Positions 1 through 8,130 of a stretch of DNA of 64,000 bases are shown piece by piece. Origin of the DNA: Acidocella aquatica (GTDB lineage Bacteria; Pseudomonadota; Alphaproteobacteria; Acetobacterales; Acetobacteraceae); NCBI RefSeq assembly GCF_030160635.1, contig NZ_BSOS01000007.1, positions 237,996-301,995 on the forward strand, written 5' to 3'. Each line of letters opens with the position of its first letter. Position 1 is the first letter of the stretch. Made by a program: the position numbers and the translations under genes. The notes under the pieces were generated by a model that did no database searches, was not told the DNA's origin, and was given only the letters and a program-made list of their open reading frames with translations.

Positions 1-461
1 ATCGGCCCGCTCTCGCTGCCGATCTGATACGGGTCTTCCGCCCAGCGCCCGGCCTGTGCGTCCCACCAGCCGGGCAGCTTCGCGGGTGCCGCCACCGCCC
101 CAGCCATGTAGGCATTGCGCAAACGGCCGTCATTATAAAATGGGTCATGCCCCTGGGCAATTTCCAGCGCCGCGCCGATCCGCCGCGCGCCGTCCTTATC
201 GCCGGCGGCGAGCAGCAACAGCCCGGCCAGGGCGTTGTCATACACATAGGCCGCCGCAGCCTGCGTCAGATCAAAATCCGCCGCCCCGGTCTCGACCAGA
301 TAGCTATTGAGCAGCACCGGCCCATCAGGCAGCGCCGCCATCTGGCCACGGATCGCGCGCACGCAACCGGCGGCGAAATCATCCGCGGCAGCATCGCCAA
401 AAGCAATGGCCGGCGTGAGCATCCCCACGCCGGCCATTAAGCAAAGATCGCGGCGGCGCAA
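1..461 (-). CDS. Partial exported protein with Tat-like signal, function unknown
   Basis: The reading frame is open from a TTG at 461 to the window edge, about 153 codons, and the C-terminus lies outside. The N-terminus reads LRRRDLCLMAGVGMLTPAIAFG, with an arginine cluster, a hydrophobic stretch and a small-residue cleavage region, like a short Tat signal peptide. The mature part contains AAAYVYDNALAGLLLLAAGD and a later WWD, which is reminiscent of helical-repeat, (alpha/alpha)6-barrel-like secreted proteins, but I cannot name a family. It starts three bases after the stop of the upstream hydrolase on the same strand, so translation is probably coupled. The TTG start is chosen because it includes the RRRD motif; an ATG at 437 would remove it. 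Confidence 0.55.
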   Translation of the reverse strand, partial: MRRRDLCLMAGVGMLTPAIAFGDAAADDFAAGCVRAIRGQMAALPDGPVLLNSYLVETGAADFDLTQAAAAYVYDNALAGLLLLAAGDKDGARRIGAALEIAQGHDPFYNDGRLRNAYMAGAVAAPAKLPGWWDAQAGRWAEDPYQIGSESGP

Positions 462-463
462 AG

Positions 464-1165
464 CTACCCCAGCAGCTCGGCCAGAAGCTCCGCCGTGCGG
501 CCGTTGGCGATCACCGCGGCGCGCGTATCAAAATGCACGCCGCCAACCCGCGCGAAGGCATGTTGCACACCGGGGTAGATGAACGCATCAATCCACTCGC
601 TCTCCTCGGCGCCATCCAGAATGGTCTCCACCGCTTCCTGGGACACATATTCATCCCTCTCGGCGATATGCAGCATCAGCGGCGCCTCGATCTTATCAAA
701 CTCGGGCACCAGATTATCGATGCCCACGCCGTAGTAGGAGACGTTCACATCCGCGTCGGAGCGGGTGGCCATCATCACCGCCAAACGTCCGCCAAGGCAG
801 AAGCCCAGCGTCCCGGCGATCCCGTTGGCGCCCGGCAGCTGGCGCGCGGCCGCCAGCGTCACCTTCAAATCCTCAACGCCCTTGTCCTGGTCGAAGCCGT
901 TCATCAGGGCAAACGCCTTCTGCCATTCGGCATCGCTCTTGTCGGATATGTTGACCCCAGCCTCCTGGCGCCAGAACAAATCTGGCGCGATGGCGATAAA
1001 GCCCATATCCGCCAGGGTCTGGCAGGTCGCGCGCAGCGAATCGTTGACGCCGAAAATTTCCTGAATCACCACCACCGCGCCGCAGGTGTCCTGCGTTTGC
1101 GGCGCGTAGACAAACGCCGAAAACTCACCCGAACCATCCGCCGCCTTCAACTTGATCTCTCGCAT
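464..1165 (-). CDS. Dienelactone hydrolase family protein (alpha/beta hydrolase)
   Basis: About 233 residues, the usual length for carboxymethylenebutenolidase/dienelactone hydrolase-like enzymes, which open lactone or ester bonds in the cytoplasm. The nucleophile is the cysteine in GFCLGG. The acid is the Asp in AERDEYV, and the base is the His in GVQHAF, preceded by the family's typical YPG. An early VVVIQEIFGVND segment also matches the family. The start at 1165 (MREIKLKAADG) is preceded by GGGAGA at good spacing; the frame is open 20 codons further but without support. It lies 25 bases downstream of the decarboxylase gene on the same strand, so the two are probably cotranscribed. The substrate is unknown; many family members are not true dienelactone hydrolases. 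Confidence 0.88.
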   Translation of the reverse strand: MREIKLKAADGSGEFSAFVYAPQTQDTCGAVVVIQEIFGVNDSLRATCQTLADMGFIAIAPDLFWRQEAGVNISDKSDAEWQKAFALMNGFDQDKGVEDLKVTLAAARQLPGANGIAGTLGFCLGGRLAVMMATRSDADVNVSYYGVGIDNLVPEFDKIEAPLMLHIAERDEYVSQEAVETILDGAEESEWIDAFIYPGVQHAFARVGGVHFDTRAAVIANGRTAELLAELLG

Positions 1166-1190
1166 CGCCGTCTCCCTGAATAATGAAGAC

Positions 1191-2324
1191 CTAGATGTAA
1201 TGCTCCGCCAGCGGTGCAAAACCATTAAAGCTCTGGCTGGCGTAACTCGTCACATAGGCCCCGGTATCATGGATCAGTACACGCTCCCCCGCGCTCAGGT
1301 CCAGCGGCAGGCGATAGGGGGTTTTCTCGTACATCACGTCCACGCCATCGCAGCTCGGCCCGGCCAGAACCACCGGCCCGCTGGCGCCCCTGCCCGCGGT
1401 AATGCGGTAGCGGATCGCCTCGCCCTCGGTCTCCGCCAGCCCGCCGAAACGGCCGATATCCAGATACACCCAGCGCCGCTCATCCTCTTCCATGCGCTGG
1501 CACACCAGCACCACCTCTGAGACCACAACCCCGGCATTGCCGACAATGGCGCGCCCCGGCTCGATCAGCATATCGGGCAGGTCGTTGCCAAAATGCTCGG
1601 TCATGGCGTTCATGATGGCATGACCAAACACGCCCGTCTCGGGCACATCATCCTGGTAGCGCACCGGGAATCCCCCGCCCAGGTTGAGCATCTTCAGCTC
1701 CAGCCCGTGGTTCTTGAGGTCGGTGAACAGCAGCGCCACCTCGGCGATCGCCATCTCATACGCGGGCGTGCCGGTCTGCTGGCTACCGACATGAAACGAC
1801 AGCCCATGCGGCTGCAATCCCAGCCGCGGCGCTGTCAGCATCAGCTCCTTCGCGCGCGCGATGCTGGTGCCGAATTTCTTCGAGAGCGGCCAATCAGCGC
1901 CCACATTGTTCACGGCGATCCGGCAATAAACCTTCGCGCCCGGCGCATGGCGGGCAATTTTTTCCAGCTCTTCGATGGAATCGAACGCAAACAGCGGCAC
2001 CCCATGGGCATGCGCGGCGGCAATGGCGGCCGGTTTTTTCACGGTATTGCCATAACTGATCGCCTCCGCCCGCGCGCCCGCGGCCAGACATGCCTCGATC
2101 TCCGGCAGGCTGGCGGCATCAAAGCACGCGCCCTTCTCCACGAGCAGGCGCAAAATCTCCACCGCCGGATTGGCCTTCACGGCATAATAAATCTTTGCCG
2201 CCGGCAAGGCGGCGCGCAACGCGGCGTAGTTCCGCGCCACGGTGTCCAGATCCAGCACCAGGCACGGCGTGGCCAGGGCGGAAGAGTCGAGAAATGATGC
2301 GATTTTGGGATTCACCGCAGTCAC
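1191..2324 (-). CDS. Fold-III PLP-dependent ornithine/lysine decarboxylase
   Basis: A 377-residue alanine-racemase-fold (type III) basic amino acid decarboxylase like eukaryotic ODC and bacterial lysine/ornithine decarboxylases. It should make putrescine (or cadaverine) from ornithine (or lysine). The PLP lysine sits in YYAVKANP near residue 49. The phosphate-binding region is LGGGFP, and the catalytic cysteine and aspartate are in GPSCDGVD near the C-terminus. The cysteine-aspartate motif belongs to the active site donated across the dimer in this family. Two GTG starts are possible, 2324 and 2315; AAAGG is better spaced for 2315. Upstream lies a 293-base leader containing a hairpin. Substrate preference between ornithine and lysine cannot be decided by eye. 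Confidence 0.9.
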   Translation of the reverse strand: MTAVNPKIASFLDSSALATPCLVLDLDTVARNYAALRAALPAAKIYYAVKANPAVEILRLLVEKGACFDAASLPEIEACLAAGARAEAISYGNTVKKPAAIAAAHAHGVPLFAFDSIEELEKIARHAPGAKVYCRIAVNNVGADWPLSKKFGTSIARAKELMLTAPRLGLQPHGLSFHVGSQQTGTPAYEMAIAEVALLFTDLKNHGLELKMLNLGGGFPVRYQDDVPETGVFGHAIMNAMTEHFGNDLPDMLIEPGRAIVGNAGVVVSEVVLVCQRMEEDERRWVYLDIGRFGGLAETEGEAIRYRITAGRGASGPVVLAGPSCDGVDVMYEKTPYRLPLDLSAGERVLIHDTGAYVTSYASQSFNGFAPLAEHYI

Positions 2325-2617
2325 CTTTCATATGAAGGCCCGCCTGATAAAGGCGGCGGGCGCGGTTGCGAAACGGTCCAACGAACCAGCCACTTCCGGG
2401 TTTCCCCGGCAGTGCTGCCAGAACGCTTGACGTCGTTGCGTAACCGATTCACTCTAAGGAGACCGGCAGAGGCACGTGCGTTGCTGCGTGACGCGCAAAT
2501 AGGGCCAATTGCGCCCCGGCGCAAGTATTTTTTTACCCCCGGCGCGCGCCTGGGAAGATTGTCACCAATTGCAACATCCCCTGCACAACCCTGCGGAAAC
2601 GCCCTATTGTAACAGCC
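2325..2617 (-). promoter_or_regulatory. Structured leader of the decarboxylase gene, possible speF-type RNA
   Basis: This gap between the decarboxylase and the divergent response regulator gene has no convincing protein gene. Just before the decarboxylase ribosome-binding site, GCCCGCC (2338-2344) and GGCGGGC (2355-2361) form a 7-bp hairpin with a 10-base loop. On the minus strand the hairpin precedes the start by roughly 15-20 bases and has no U-tract, so it suggests control of translation rather than termination. The alphaproteobacterial speF RNA motif (Rfam) is known to lie upstream of fold-III ornithine decarboxylases. Position and length fit that family, but I could not align the sequence to its consensus. 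Confidence 0.4.
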
Positions 2618-3337
2618 ATGGAAACGCTTCCCCACATCCTGGTCGTGGATGACGACCGTGAGATCCGCGACCTGATCGCCCGCTTTCTGGAACGCCAGCG
2701 CCTGCGCGTGACCACCGCGCGCGACGGCAAGGAGGCCCGCCGCGCCTTCGCCAACGGGCATTTCCAGCTCGTGGTGCTGGACCTGATGCTCCCCGGCGAG
2801 AGCGGGCTCGACCTCGCCCGCTGGATGCGCGCCGAAGGCAAGGTGCCCATCATCATGCTCACCGCCATGGCCGAGGAGACCGACCGAATCGTCGGCCTGG
2901 AACTCGGCGCCGACGATTACGTCACCAAGCCCTTCAACCCGCGCGAGCTGCTCGCGCGCATCCGCGCCGTGCTCCGCCGCACCGGCGATTCGGAGGACCG
3001 CACGCCTGAAAGTGCCGCCCAGAGCTACCATTTTTCCGGCTGGACGCTGGAGACCGCGCGCCGCCGCCTCTCCGACCCCTCCGGCGTCGAGGTGGCGATC
3101 ACCGGCGGCGAATATGATCTGCTGGTTGCCCTGCTCGACCGCCCCAACCGCGTGTTGACGCGCGATATGCTGCTCGACCTCCTGCGCGGCCGCCAGGCGG
3201 GCCCGTTTGACCGCGCGATCGACGTCGCCGTCTCGCGCCTGCGCCGCAAGCTGGAGGATGACGGCCGCCACGCCCAGATCATCAAGACCGTGCGCGGCGG
3301 CGGCTATGTGCTCTCCACCCCCGTGGAGCGGCGTTGA
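2618..3337 (+). CDS. OmpR/PhoB-type response regulator
   Basis: A 239-residue two-component DNA-binding regulator. The receiver domain (residues 1-120) has the acidic pocket DDD at 11-13, the phospho-acceptor D55 in VVLDLMLPG, Thr in MLTAMAE and K104 in YVTKPF, so it should be phosphorylatable. The winged-helix effector occupies about 140-239, with YDLLVALLDRPNRVLTRDML, the AIDVAVSRLRRKLEDDG recognition segment and TVRGGGYVL. Its stop codon overlaps the TTG start of the sensor kinase, so the two are translationally coupled. The arrangement resembles OmpR/EnvZ-like pairs common in alphaproteobacteria. The target genes are unknown. Confidence 0.93.
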   Translation: METLPHILVVDDDREIRDLIARFLERQRLRVTTARDGKEARRAFANGHFQLVVLDLMLPGESGLDLARWMRAEGKVPIIMLTAMAEETDRIVGLELGADDYVTKPFNPRELLARIRAVLRRTGDSEDRTPESAAQSYHFSGWTLETARRRLSDPSGVEVAITGGEYDLLVALLDRPNRVLTRDMLLDLLRGRQAGPFDRAIDVAVSRLRRKLEDDGRHAQIIKTVRGGGYVLSTPVERR

Positions 3338-4770
3338 AGCTTTTCATCTGGCCAAAAAGCCTGGCCAGCCGCACGATCCTGATCCTGCTCGCAGGCTTCG
3401 CCTGCATCCAGCTGCTCGGCCTGCTCATCCATACCCTCAACCAGATCAAGCTGGAACGCATCCAGCAGGAGCAGGTCTTCGCCACCCGCGCGGTCATCAT
3501 CTACCGCCACATCGCGATGGCGCCGCCGGCCGAGCGCCCCGCCCTCGTGGCCAAGGAGGCGCTGCCCAAAGGCGACACGCTGAGCATCAGCGCCAGCCCG
3601 CCGGTGCTGGTGAACAGCTACGACCTGCCGCTCGCGGCCCGCGACATCATCCGCGCCAGTATCTTCGCCTATGGCATCCCCATGCGGCTGCACCCGCGCG
3701 GGCTGCTGCTGCAGGGCACCGGCATTCCCATGCGCATCATCATCAGCTTTGGCATGTCCGGCCCCGGCGAAAGCAACATCCCGCCCCCGCCGCCGCCTGA
3801 TGAAGCGCCACCCGGCAGCCTGCCGCCCCCGCCATTTTTCTCCCGGCCATCGCCCAATGCGTGGCTCACCATCACCTCTTCCCTCACCCCGCCAAAACCC
3901 TGGCGCTCACCCGGCTTCGCCTCCGCCTTCATCGTCATGACCCTGCTCGGCGCGGCGATGATCTTCTGGGCGGTGCGCAAGCTGCTGATCCCCGTGCGCA
4001 CCCTCGCCCAGGCCGCCGAACGGCTGGGACGCGACGTGGTGAACGCCCCCGCTTTGCCTGAGCGCGGCCCATCGGAGATCGTCACCGCCGCCATTGCCTT
4101 CAACACCATGGCCGCGCGCATCCGCCGCTTCGTCGAGGACCGCACCTTTCTCCTCACCGCCATCGGCCACGACCTGCGCACGCCCATCACCCGGCTGAAG
4201 CTGCGCGCGGAATATATGGAGGATGAGGAGCAACGGCAGAAAATGCTGGCCGACCTGGACGAGATGGAGGCCATGGTCGCCGCGGCCCTGGCCTTCGGCC
4301 GCGACATCACCACCAGCGAACCGCTCACCCGCATCGACCTTGCCACCCTGCTGCGCACCATCCTCGACGAAGCCGCCGACGGCAACCCGCCGCTTGCCGG
4401 AGCACTGACCTTCACCGGACCGTCACACCTCACCATCAACGCCCGCCCCCTGGGGCTGAAACGCGCCTTCACCAACCTTATCGGCAATGCCCTTAAATAT
4501 GGCGGCGCGGCACGCATCACCCTGCGCCAAACGCCGAGGGACCGCGCCCAGATCGACATCGAAGACAACGGCCCAGGCATTGCTCCGGCGGATATGGAAA
4601 CCGCGTTCGAACCCTTCCGCCGGCTGGAGACCAGCCGCAACCGCGAGACCGGCGGCTCGGGCCTCGGCCTGTCCATCGCGCGCAATATCTTCCACGCCCA
4701 TGGCGGGGATATCGTGCTCCACAACCTGCCCAGCGGCGGCCTGCGCGTGCGGGTGACACTGCCGGTATAA
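3334..4770 (+). CDS. Two-component sensor histidine kinase, EnvZ-like
   Basis: A 478-residue inner-membrane kinase starting at a TTG that overlaps the regulator's TGA. Order: TM1 about 12-34; periplasmic sensor about 35-195; TM2 about 196-216; HAMP about 217-268; HisKA with phospho-acceptor H279 in AIGHDLRTPITRLKLR; then HATPase with NLIGNALKYG, EDNGPGIAP and GGSGLGLSIA. The EnvZ-type AIGHDLRTPLTR signature supports pairing with the OmpR-like regulator upstream. Oddity: the periplasmic domain ends in a proline-rich stretch (about 150-190, with runs of six and four prolines) just before TM2. This may act as a stiff linker or contact a partner protein. The signal is unknown. Confidence 0.93.
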   Translation: MKLFIWPKSLASRTILILLAGFACIQLLGLLIHTLNQIKLERIQQEQVFATRAVIIYRHIAMAPPAERPALVAKEALPKGDTLSISASPPVLVNSYDLPLAARDIIRASIFAYGIPMRLHPRGLLLQGTGIPMRIIISFGMSGPGESNIPPPPPPDEAPPGSLPPPPFFSRPSPNAWLTITSSLTPPKPWRSPGFASAFIVMTLLGAAMIFWAVRKLLIPVRTLAQAAERLGRDVVNAPALPERGPSEIVTAAIAFNTMAARIRRFVEDRTFLLTAIGHDLRTPITRLKLRAEYMEDEEQRQKMLADLDEMEAMVAAALAFGRDITTSEPLTRIDLATLLRTILDEAADGNPPLAGALTFTGPSHLTINARPLGLKRAFTNLIGNALKYGGAARITLRQTPRDRAQIDIEDNGPGIAPADMETAFEPFRRLETSRNRETGGSGLGLSIARNIFHAHGGDIVLHNLPSGGLRVRVTLPV

Positions 4771-4822
4771 CCAACCAAGTTGTCATTTGCCCGCCTGCGC
4801 GCCTTGTGGCAGAGCGGGCACC

Positions 4823-5401
4823 ATGCTCCGTAAAACCTATGACCATGTGATCGCCCTGGCCGAACGCCCCGCCGCCCCCTTCTGGCTGTTCGCCATCGCC
4901 TTCGCCGAGGCCAGCTTCTTTCCCATCCCGCCCGACACGCTGCTGATCCCCCTCGCCCTGGCGCAGCCGCGCAAGGCCTTCTGGTTCGCGCTCATCGCCA
5001 CGCTGGGCAGCGTCCTCGGCGGCGCGCTGGGCTACACCATCGGCTTCTTCCTGCTCGCCAAGCTGGCGCAGCCGATCATCCATTTCTACCATTACGAGGC
5101 GGCGTTTACCGCCTTCCAGCAGAAATTCGCGCAATACGGGCTATGGGTGATCCTCATCAAAGGCCTCACCCCGATCCCTTATAAAATCGTCACCATCGCC
5201 GCCGGGGCCGCCGCGTTCAACTTCCCGCTGTTCATGTTCGCCAGCCTGGTCACCCGCGGCGCGCGCTTCTTCCTTGAGGCCGTGCTGCTCCGCAAATTCG
5301 GCGAACCCGCGCAGGCGTTCATTGAAAAACGTCTCGGCTTCGTCACCGGCCTGGTCGCGCTCGGCATCGTCGGCGGGTTTTTAATCCTTAAATTCGCATA
5401 A
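4823..5401 (+). CDS. YqaA/DedA-superfamily (VTT domain) membrane protein
   Basis: About 192 residues with several hydrophobic segments. The motifs SFFPIPPDTLLIPL and LIKGLTPIPYKIVTIAAG match the YqaA branch of the SNARE-associated/VTT family, inner-membrane proteins related to DedA lipid scramblase-like proteins. The ATG at 4823 (MLRKTYDHVIALAE) fits the family N-terminus; an upstream TTG at 4787 is less likely. It follows the sensor kinase on the same strand, 52 bases away, and may share its transcript. A strong hairpin lies just past the stop codon. The physiological role of YqaA proteins is poorly known. Confidence 0.85.
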   Translation: MLRKTYDHVIALAERPAAPFWLFAIAFAEASFFPIPPDTLLIPLALAQPRKAFWFALIATLGSVLGGALGYTIGFFLLAKLAQPIIHFYHYEAAFTAFQQKFAQYGLWVILIKGLTPIPYKIVTIAAGAAAFNFPLFMFASLVTRGARFFLEAVLLRKFGEPAQAFIEKRLGFVTGLVALGIVGGFLILKFA

Positions 5402-5411
5402 ACCCGCCGCT

Positions 5412-5435
5412 CATCCAGGGGGCTGCCCCTGGATG
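5412..5435. terminator. Hairpin between convergent yqaA-like gene and ppdK
   Basis: CATCCAGGGG (5412-5421), loop GCTG, CCCCTGGATG (5426-5435) form a perfect 10-bp stem with a 4-base loop. It sits in the 44-base gap between two genes that converge, so it probably ends transcripts from both sides. It has no clear T-run on either strand. Confidence 0.65.
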
Positions 5436-5445
5436 GCTTGCGCGT

Positions 5446-8118
5446 TTACTTATCGCGGAAATGCGTTTCCGTGCGTTCAATCGCCGCCTGCGCCGCCGCC
5501 AGGCGGGCCACCGGCACGCGGTAGGGCGAGCAGGAGACATAATCCAGCCCAACCGACTCACAGAACGCGATGGAAGCCGGGTCGCCGCCATGCTCGCCGC
5601 AGATGCCAAGCTTGATGCCGGGCTTGGTCTTGCGGCCCTTCTCGGCGGCAATGCGCACCAGCGCGCCGACGCCATCAACGTCGATGGAGACGAACGGATC
5701 CTTCGGCAGAATGCCCTGCTCCACATAATGCGGCAGGAACTTGCCCGCGTCATCGCGCGAGAGGCCGAACACCGTCTGCGTCAGATCGTTGGTGCCAAAG
5801 GAGAAGAAATCCGCCGCCTCGGCGATGGCATCGGCGGTCAGGGCGGCGCGCGGCAGCTCGATCATGGTGCCGATCGAGTATTCAACGCTCTTGCCGGTCT
5901 CGGCGAACACCTCTTTCGCGACCTTCTCGATCTGCGCGCGGGTGATGTCCAGCTCACGCTTCACGCCCACCAGCGGGATCATGATCTCGGGCACCGGCGC
6001 CTTGGCGGTCTTGGCAACCTCGATCGCCGCCTCAAAAATCGCGCGGGCCTGCATCTCATAAATCTCCGGGTAGGACACCCCAAGCCGGCAGCCGCGATGG
6101 CCCAGCATCGGGTTGGTCTCGGAGAGTTCTTCCGCCCGCGCCTTGATCTCCGCGGCGTCCATGCCGAGCGCCTGCGCCACTTCGGCGAGTTCCGCCTCGC
6201 CATGCGGCAAAAATTCGTGCAGCGGCGGGTCAAGCAGGCGGATGGTGACCGGCAGGCCTTCCATGATCTTGAACAACGCCACGAAATCGTTGCGCTGGAA
6301 GGGCAGCAGCTTGGCCAGCGCGGTGCGGCGCCCGGCTTCGTCCTTGGCCATGATCATCTGGCGCACGGCGGAAATGCGCGCGGGGTCGAAGAACATATGC
6401 TCGGTACGGCACAGGCCGATACCCTCGGCGCCGAACTTGCGCGCGGTGTCGGCATCCAGCGGGGTTTCCGCATTGGTGCGCACCTTCAGGCGGCGCACCT
6501 CGTCCGCCCAGCCCATCAGCGTGCCGAACTCGCCGGAGAGCTGCGGCTCGATCATTTTCACCGTACCGGCGAAAACCTCGCCGGTGGCGCCATCAATGGT
6601 CAGGATATCGCCCGCGCGGATGACAACGCCAGCGGCGGAGAGCGTCTGCGCGCCGTAATCAACCGAAATACTGCCAGCCCCGGCGACGCAGGGCCGCCCC
6701 ATGCCGCGCGCCACCACCGCCGCGTGGCTGGTCATGCCGCCGCGCGTGGTCAAAATGCCGCGCGCCGCGTGCATGCCGTGAATATCTTCCGGGCTGGTCT
6801 CGATGCGCACCAAAATCACCGACTCGCCCTTCTGCGCGCGCATTTCCGCCTCGTCGGCCGAAAACACCACCGCGCCGCAGGCCGCCCCCGGCGAGGCCGG
6901 CAGGCCCCTGGCGAAGAGTTTCGGCGTCGCCTTGGGGTCCAGCGTCGGGTGCAGCAGCTGGTCCAGCGAGGCCGGGTTGACGCGCATGATCGCCGTGTTC
7001 TTGTCGATCAACCCGCTTTCCGCCATCTCCACCGCAATGCGCAGCGAGGCGGCGGCGGAGCGTTTACCCGAGCGGGTTTGCAGCATGTACAATTTGTTCT
7101 GCTGCACGGTGAACTCGATGTCCTGCATGTCCTTGTAGTGCTTCTCCAGCACATCGCGGACCTTGTTCAGCTCGGCATAGGCTTCCGGCAGGGCCACTTC
7201 CATGCTCACCTCGCCCGGCTTGGCATAGGCCTGGGAGAGCGGGCGCGGCGTGCGGATGCCGGCCACCACATCCTCGCCCTGCGCGTTCACCAGATATTCG
7301 CCGTAGAACTCGTTCAGCCCGGTTGAGGGGTCACGCGTGAAGCACACGCCGGTGGCGCAATCCTCGCCCATGTTGCCGAACACCATCGCCTGCACGTTCA
7401 CAGCGGTGCCCCAGCTCGCCGGAATGTCGTGCAAACGGCGGTAGACATTGGCGCGCGGGTTCATCCACGAGCCGAACACGGCGCCGATGGCGCCCCAGAG
7501 CTGGTCCTGCGGGTCCTGCGGGAAGGGCCGGCCGATCTCCTCGGCGACCATCGCCTTGTAGCCTTCCACCACCTGCTGCCAGTGCTCGGGCGTCAGCGCG
7601 GTATCCTCGATCACATCGGCGTCCAACTTGGCCTGCTCGATGATTTCCTCGAAGCGGTGATGGTCGACGTTGAGCACGACCGAGCCATACATCTGGATGA
7701 AGCGGCGGTAGGAATCCCAGGCGAAACGCGGGTCGCCGGAGCCCTCAGCCAGGCCCTGCACGGTCACATCGTTGAGACCGAGGTTGAGCACGGTATCCAT
7801 CATCCCCGGCATGGAAACACGCGCGCCTGAGCGCACGGAAACCAGCAACGGCTTCTCCTTGTCGCCAAACTTCCGGCCCACGGCGGCCTCAATCCGCGCC
7901 AGCGCGGTTTCCACCTGGCCCTGCAGATCGGCGGGGTAGGTCTCGTTATTGTCGTAATAGGCGGTGCACACCTCGGTGGTGATGGTGAAGCCGGGGGGCA
8001 CGGGCAGATCAATGCTCGCCATTTCGGCCAAATTGGCACCCTTGCCGCCAAGCAGGTTGCGCAGGGTGGCATTGCCGTCGTTAACGCCGGCGCCAAAGTT
8101 ATAAACCCATTTGGTCAT
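5446..8118 (-). CDS. ppdK: Pyruvate, phosphate dikinase
   Basis: An 890-residue enzyme interconverting pyruvate, ATP and phosphate with phosphoenolpyruvate, AMP and pyrophosphate in the cytoplasm. The N-terminal ATP-grasp domain (about 1-350) includes GGKGANLAEM and VSVRSGARVSMPGMMD. The swivelling phosphohistidine domain has the catalytic H465 in GGMTSHAAVVARGMG. The C-terminal PEP/pyruvate-binding TIM barrel (about 530-890) has LCRTEHMFF, the SFGTNDLTQ segment and the catalytic cysteine in GICGEHGGD. The length is typical. It lies 12 bases downstream of glyS; the glyQ-glyS-ppdK order is widely conserved in alphaproteobacteria. Confidence 0.98.
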   Translation of the reverse strand: MTKWVYNFGAGVNDGNATLRNLLGGKGANLAEMASIDLPVPPGFTITTEVCTAYYDNNETYPADLQGQVETALARIEAAVGRKFGDKEKPLLVSVRSGARVSMPGMMDTVLNLGLNDVTVQGLAEGSGDPRFAWDSYRRFIQMYGSVVLNVDHHRFEEIIEQAKLDADVIEDTALTPEHWQQVVEGYKAMVAEEIGRPFPQDPQDQLWGAIGAVFGSWMNPRANVYRRLHDIPASWGTAVNVQAMVFGNMGEDCATGVCFTRDPSTGLNEFYGEYLVNAQGEDVVAGIRTPRPLSQAYAKPGEVSMEVALPEAYAELNKVRDVLEKHYKDMQDIEFTVQQNKLYMLQTRSGKRSAAASLRIAVEMAESGLIDKNTAIMRVNPASLDQLLHPTLDPKATPKLFARGLPASPGAACGAVVFSADEAEMRAQKGESVILVRIETSPEDIHGMHAARGILTTRGGMTSHAAVVARGMGRPCVAGAGSISVDYGAQTLSAAGVVIRAGDILTIDGATGEVFAGTVKMIEPQLSGEFGTLMGWADEVRRLKVRTNAETPLDADTARKFGAEGIGLCRTEHMFFDPARISAVRQMIMAKDEAGRRTALAKLLPFQRNDFVALFKIMEGLPVTIRLLDPPLHEFLPHGEAELAEVAQALGMDAAEIKARAEELSETNPMLGHRGCRLGVSYPEIYEMQARAIFEAAIEVAKTAKAPVPEIMIPLVGVKRELDITRAQIEKVAKEVFAETGKSVEYSIGTMIELPRAALTADAIAEAADFFSFGTNDLTQTVFGLSRDDAGKFLPHYVEQGILPKDPFVSIDVDGVGALVRIAAEKGRKTKPGIKLGICGEHGGDPASIAFCESVGLDYVSCSPYRVPVARLAAAQAAIERTETHFRDK

Positions 8119-8130
8119 AATTTTACTCCC

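Noticed and set aside
2321..3271. A long minus-strand frame through the response regulator and decarboxylase leader
   Set aside because: It is antisense to a clear gene over most of its length and lacks domain features; the leader part has no ribosome-binding site at a start codon.
5461..7326. A 621-codon open frame antisense to ppdK
   Set aside because: It is fully inside a certain gene on the other strand, and high GC content keeps such antisense frames open by chance; its product is Arg/His-rich with no family motif.
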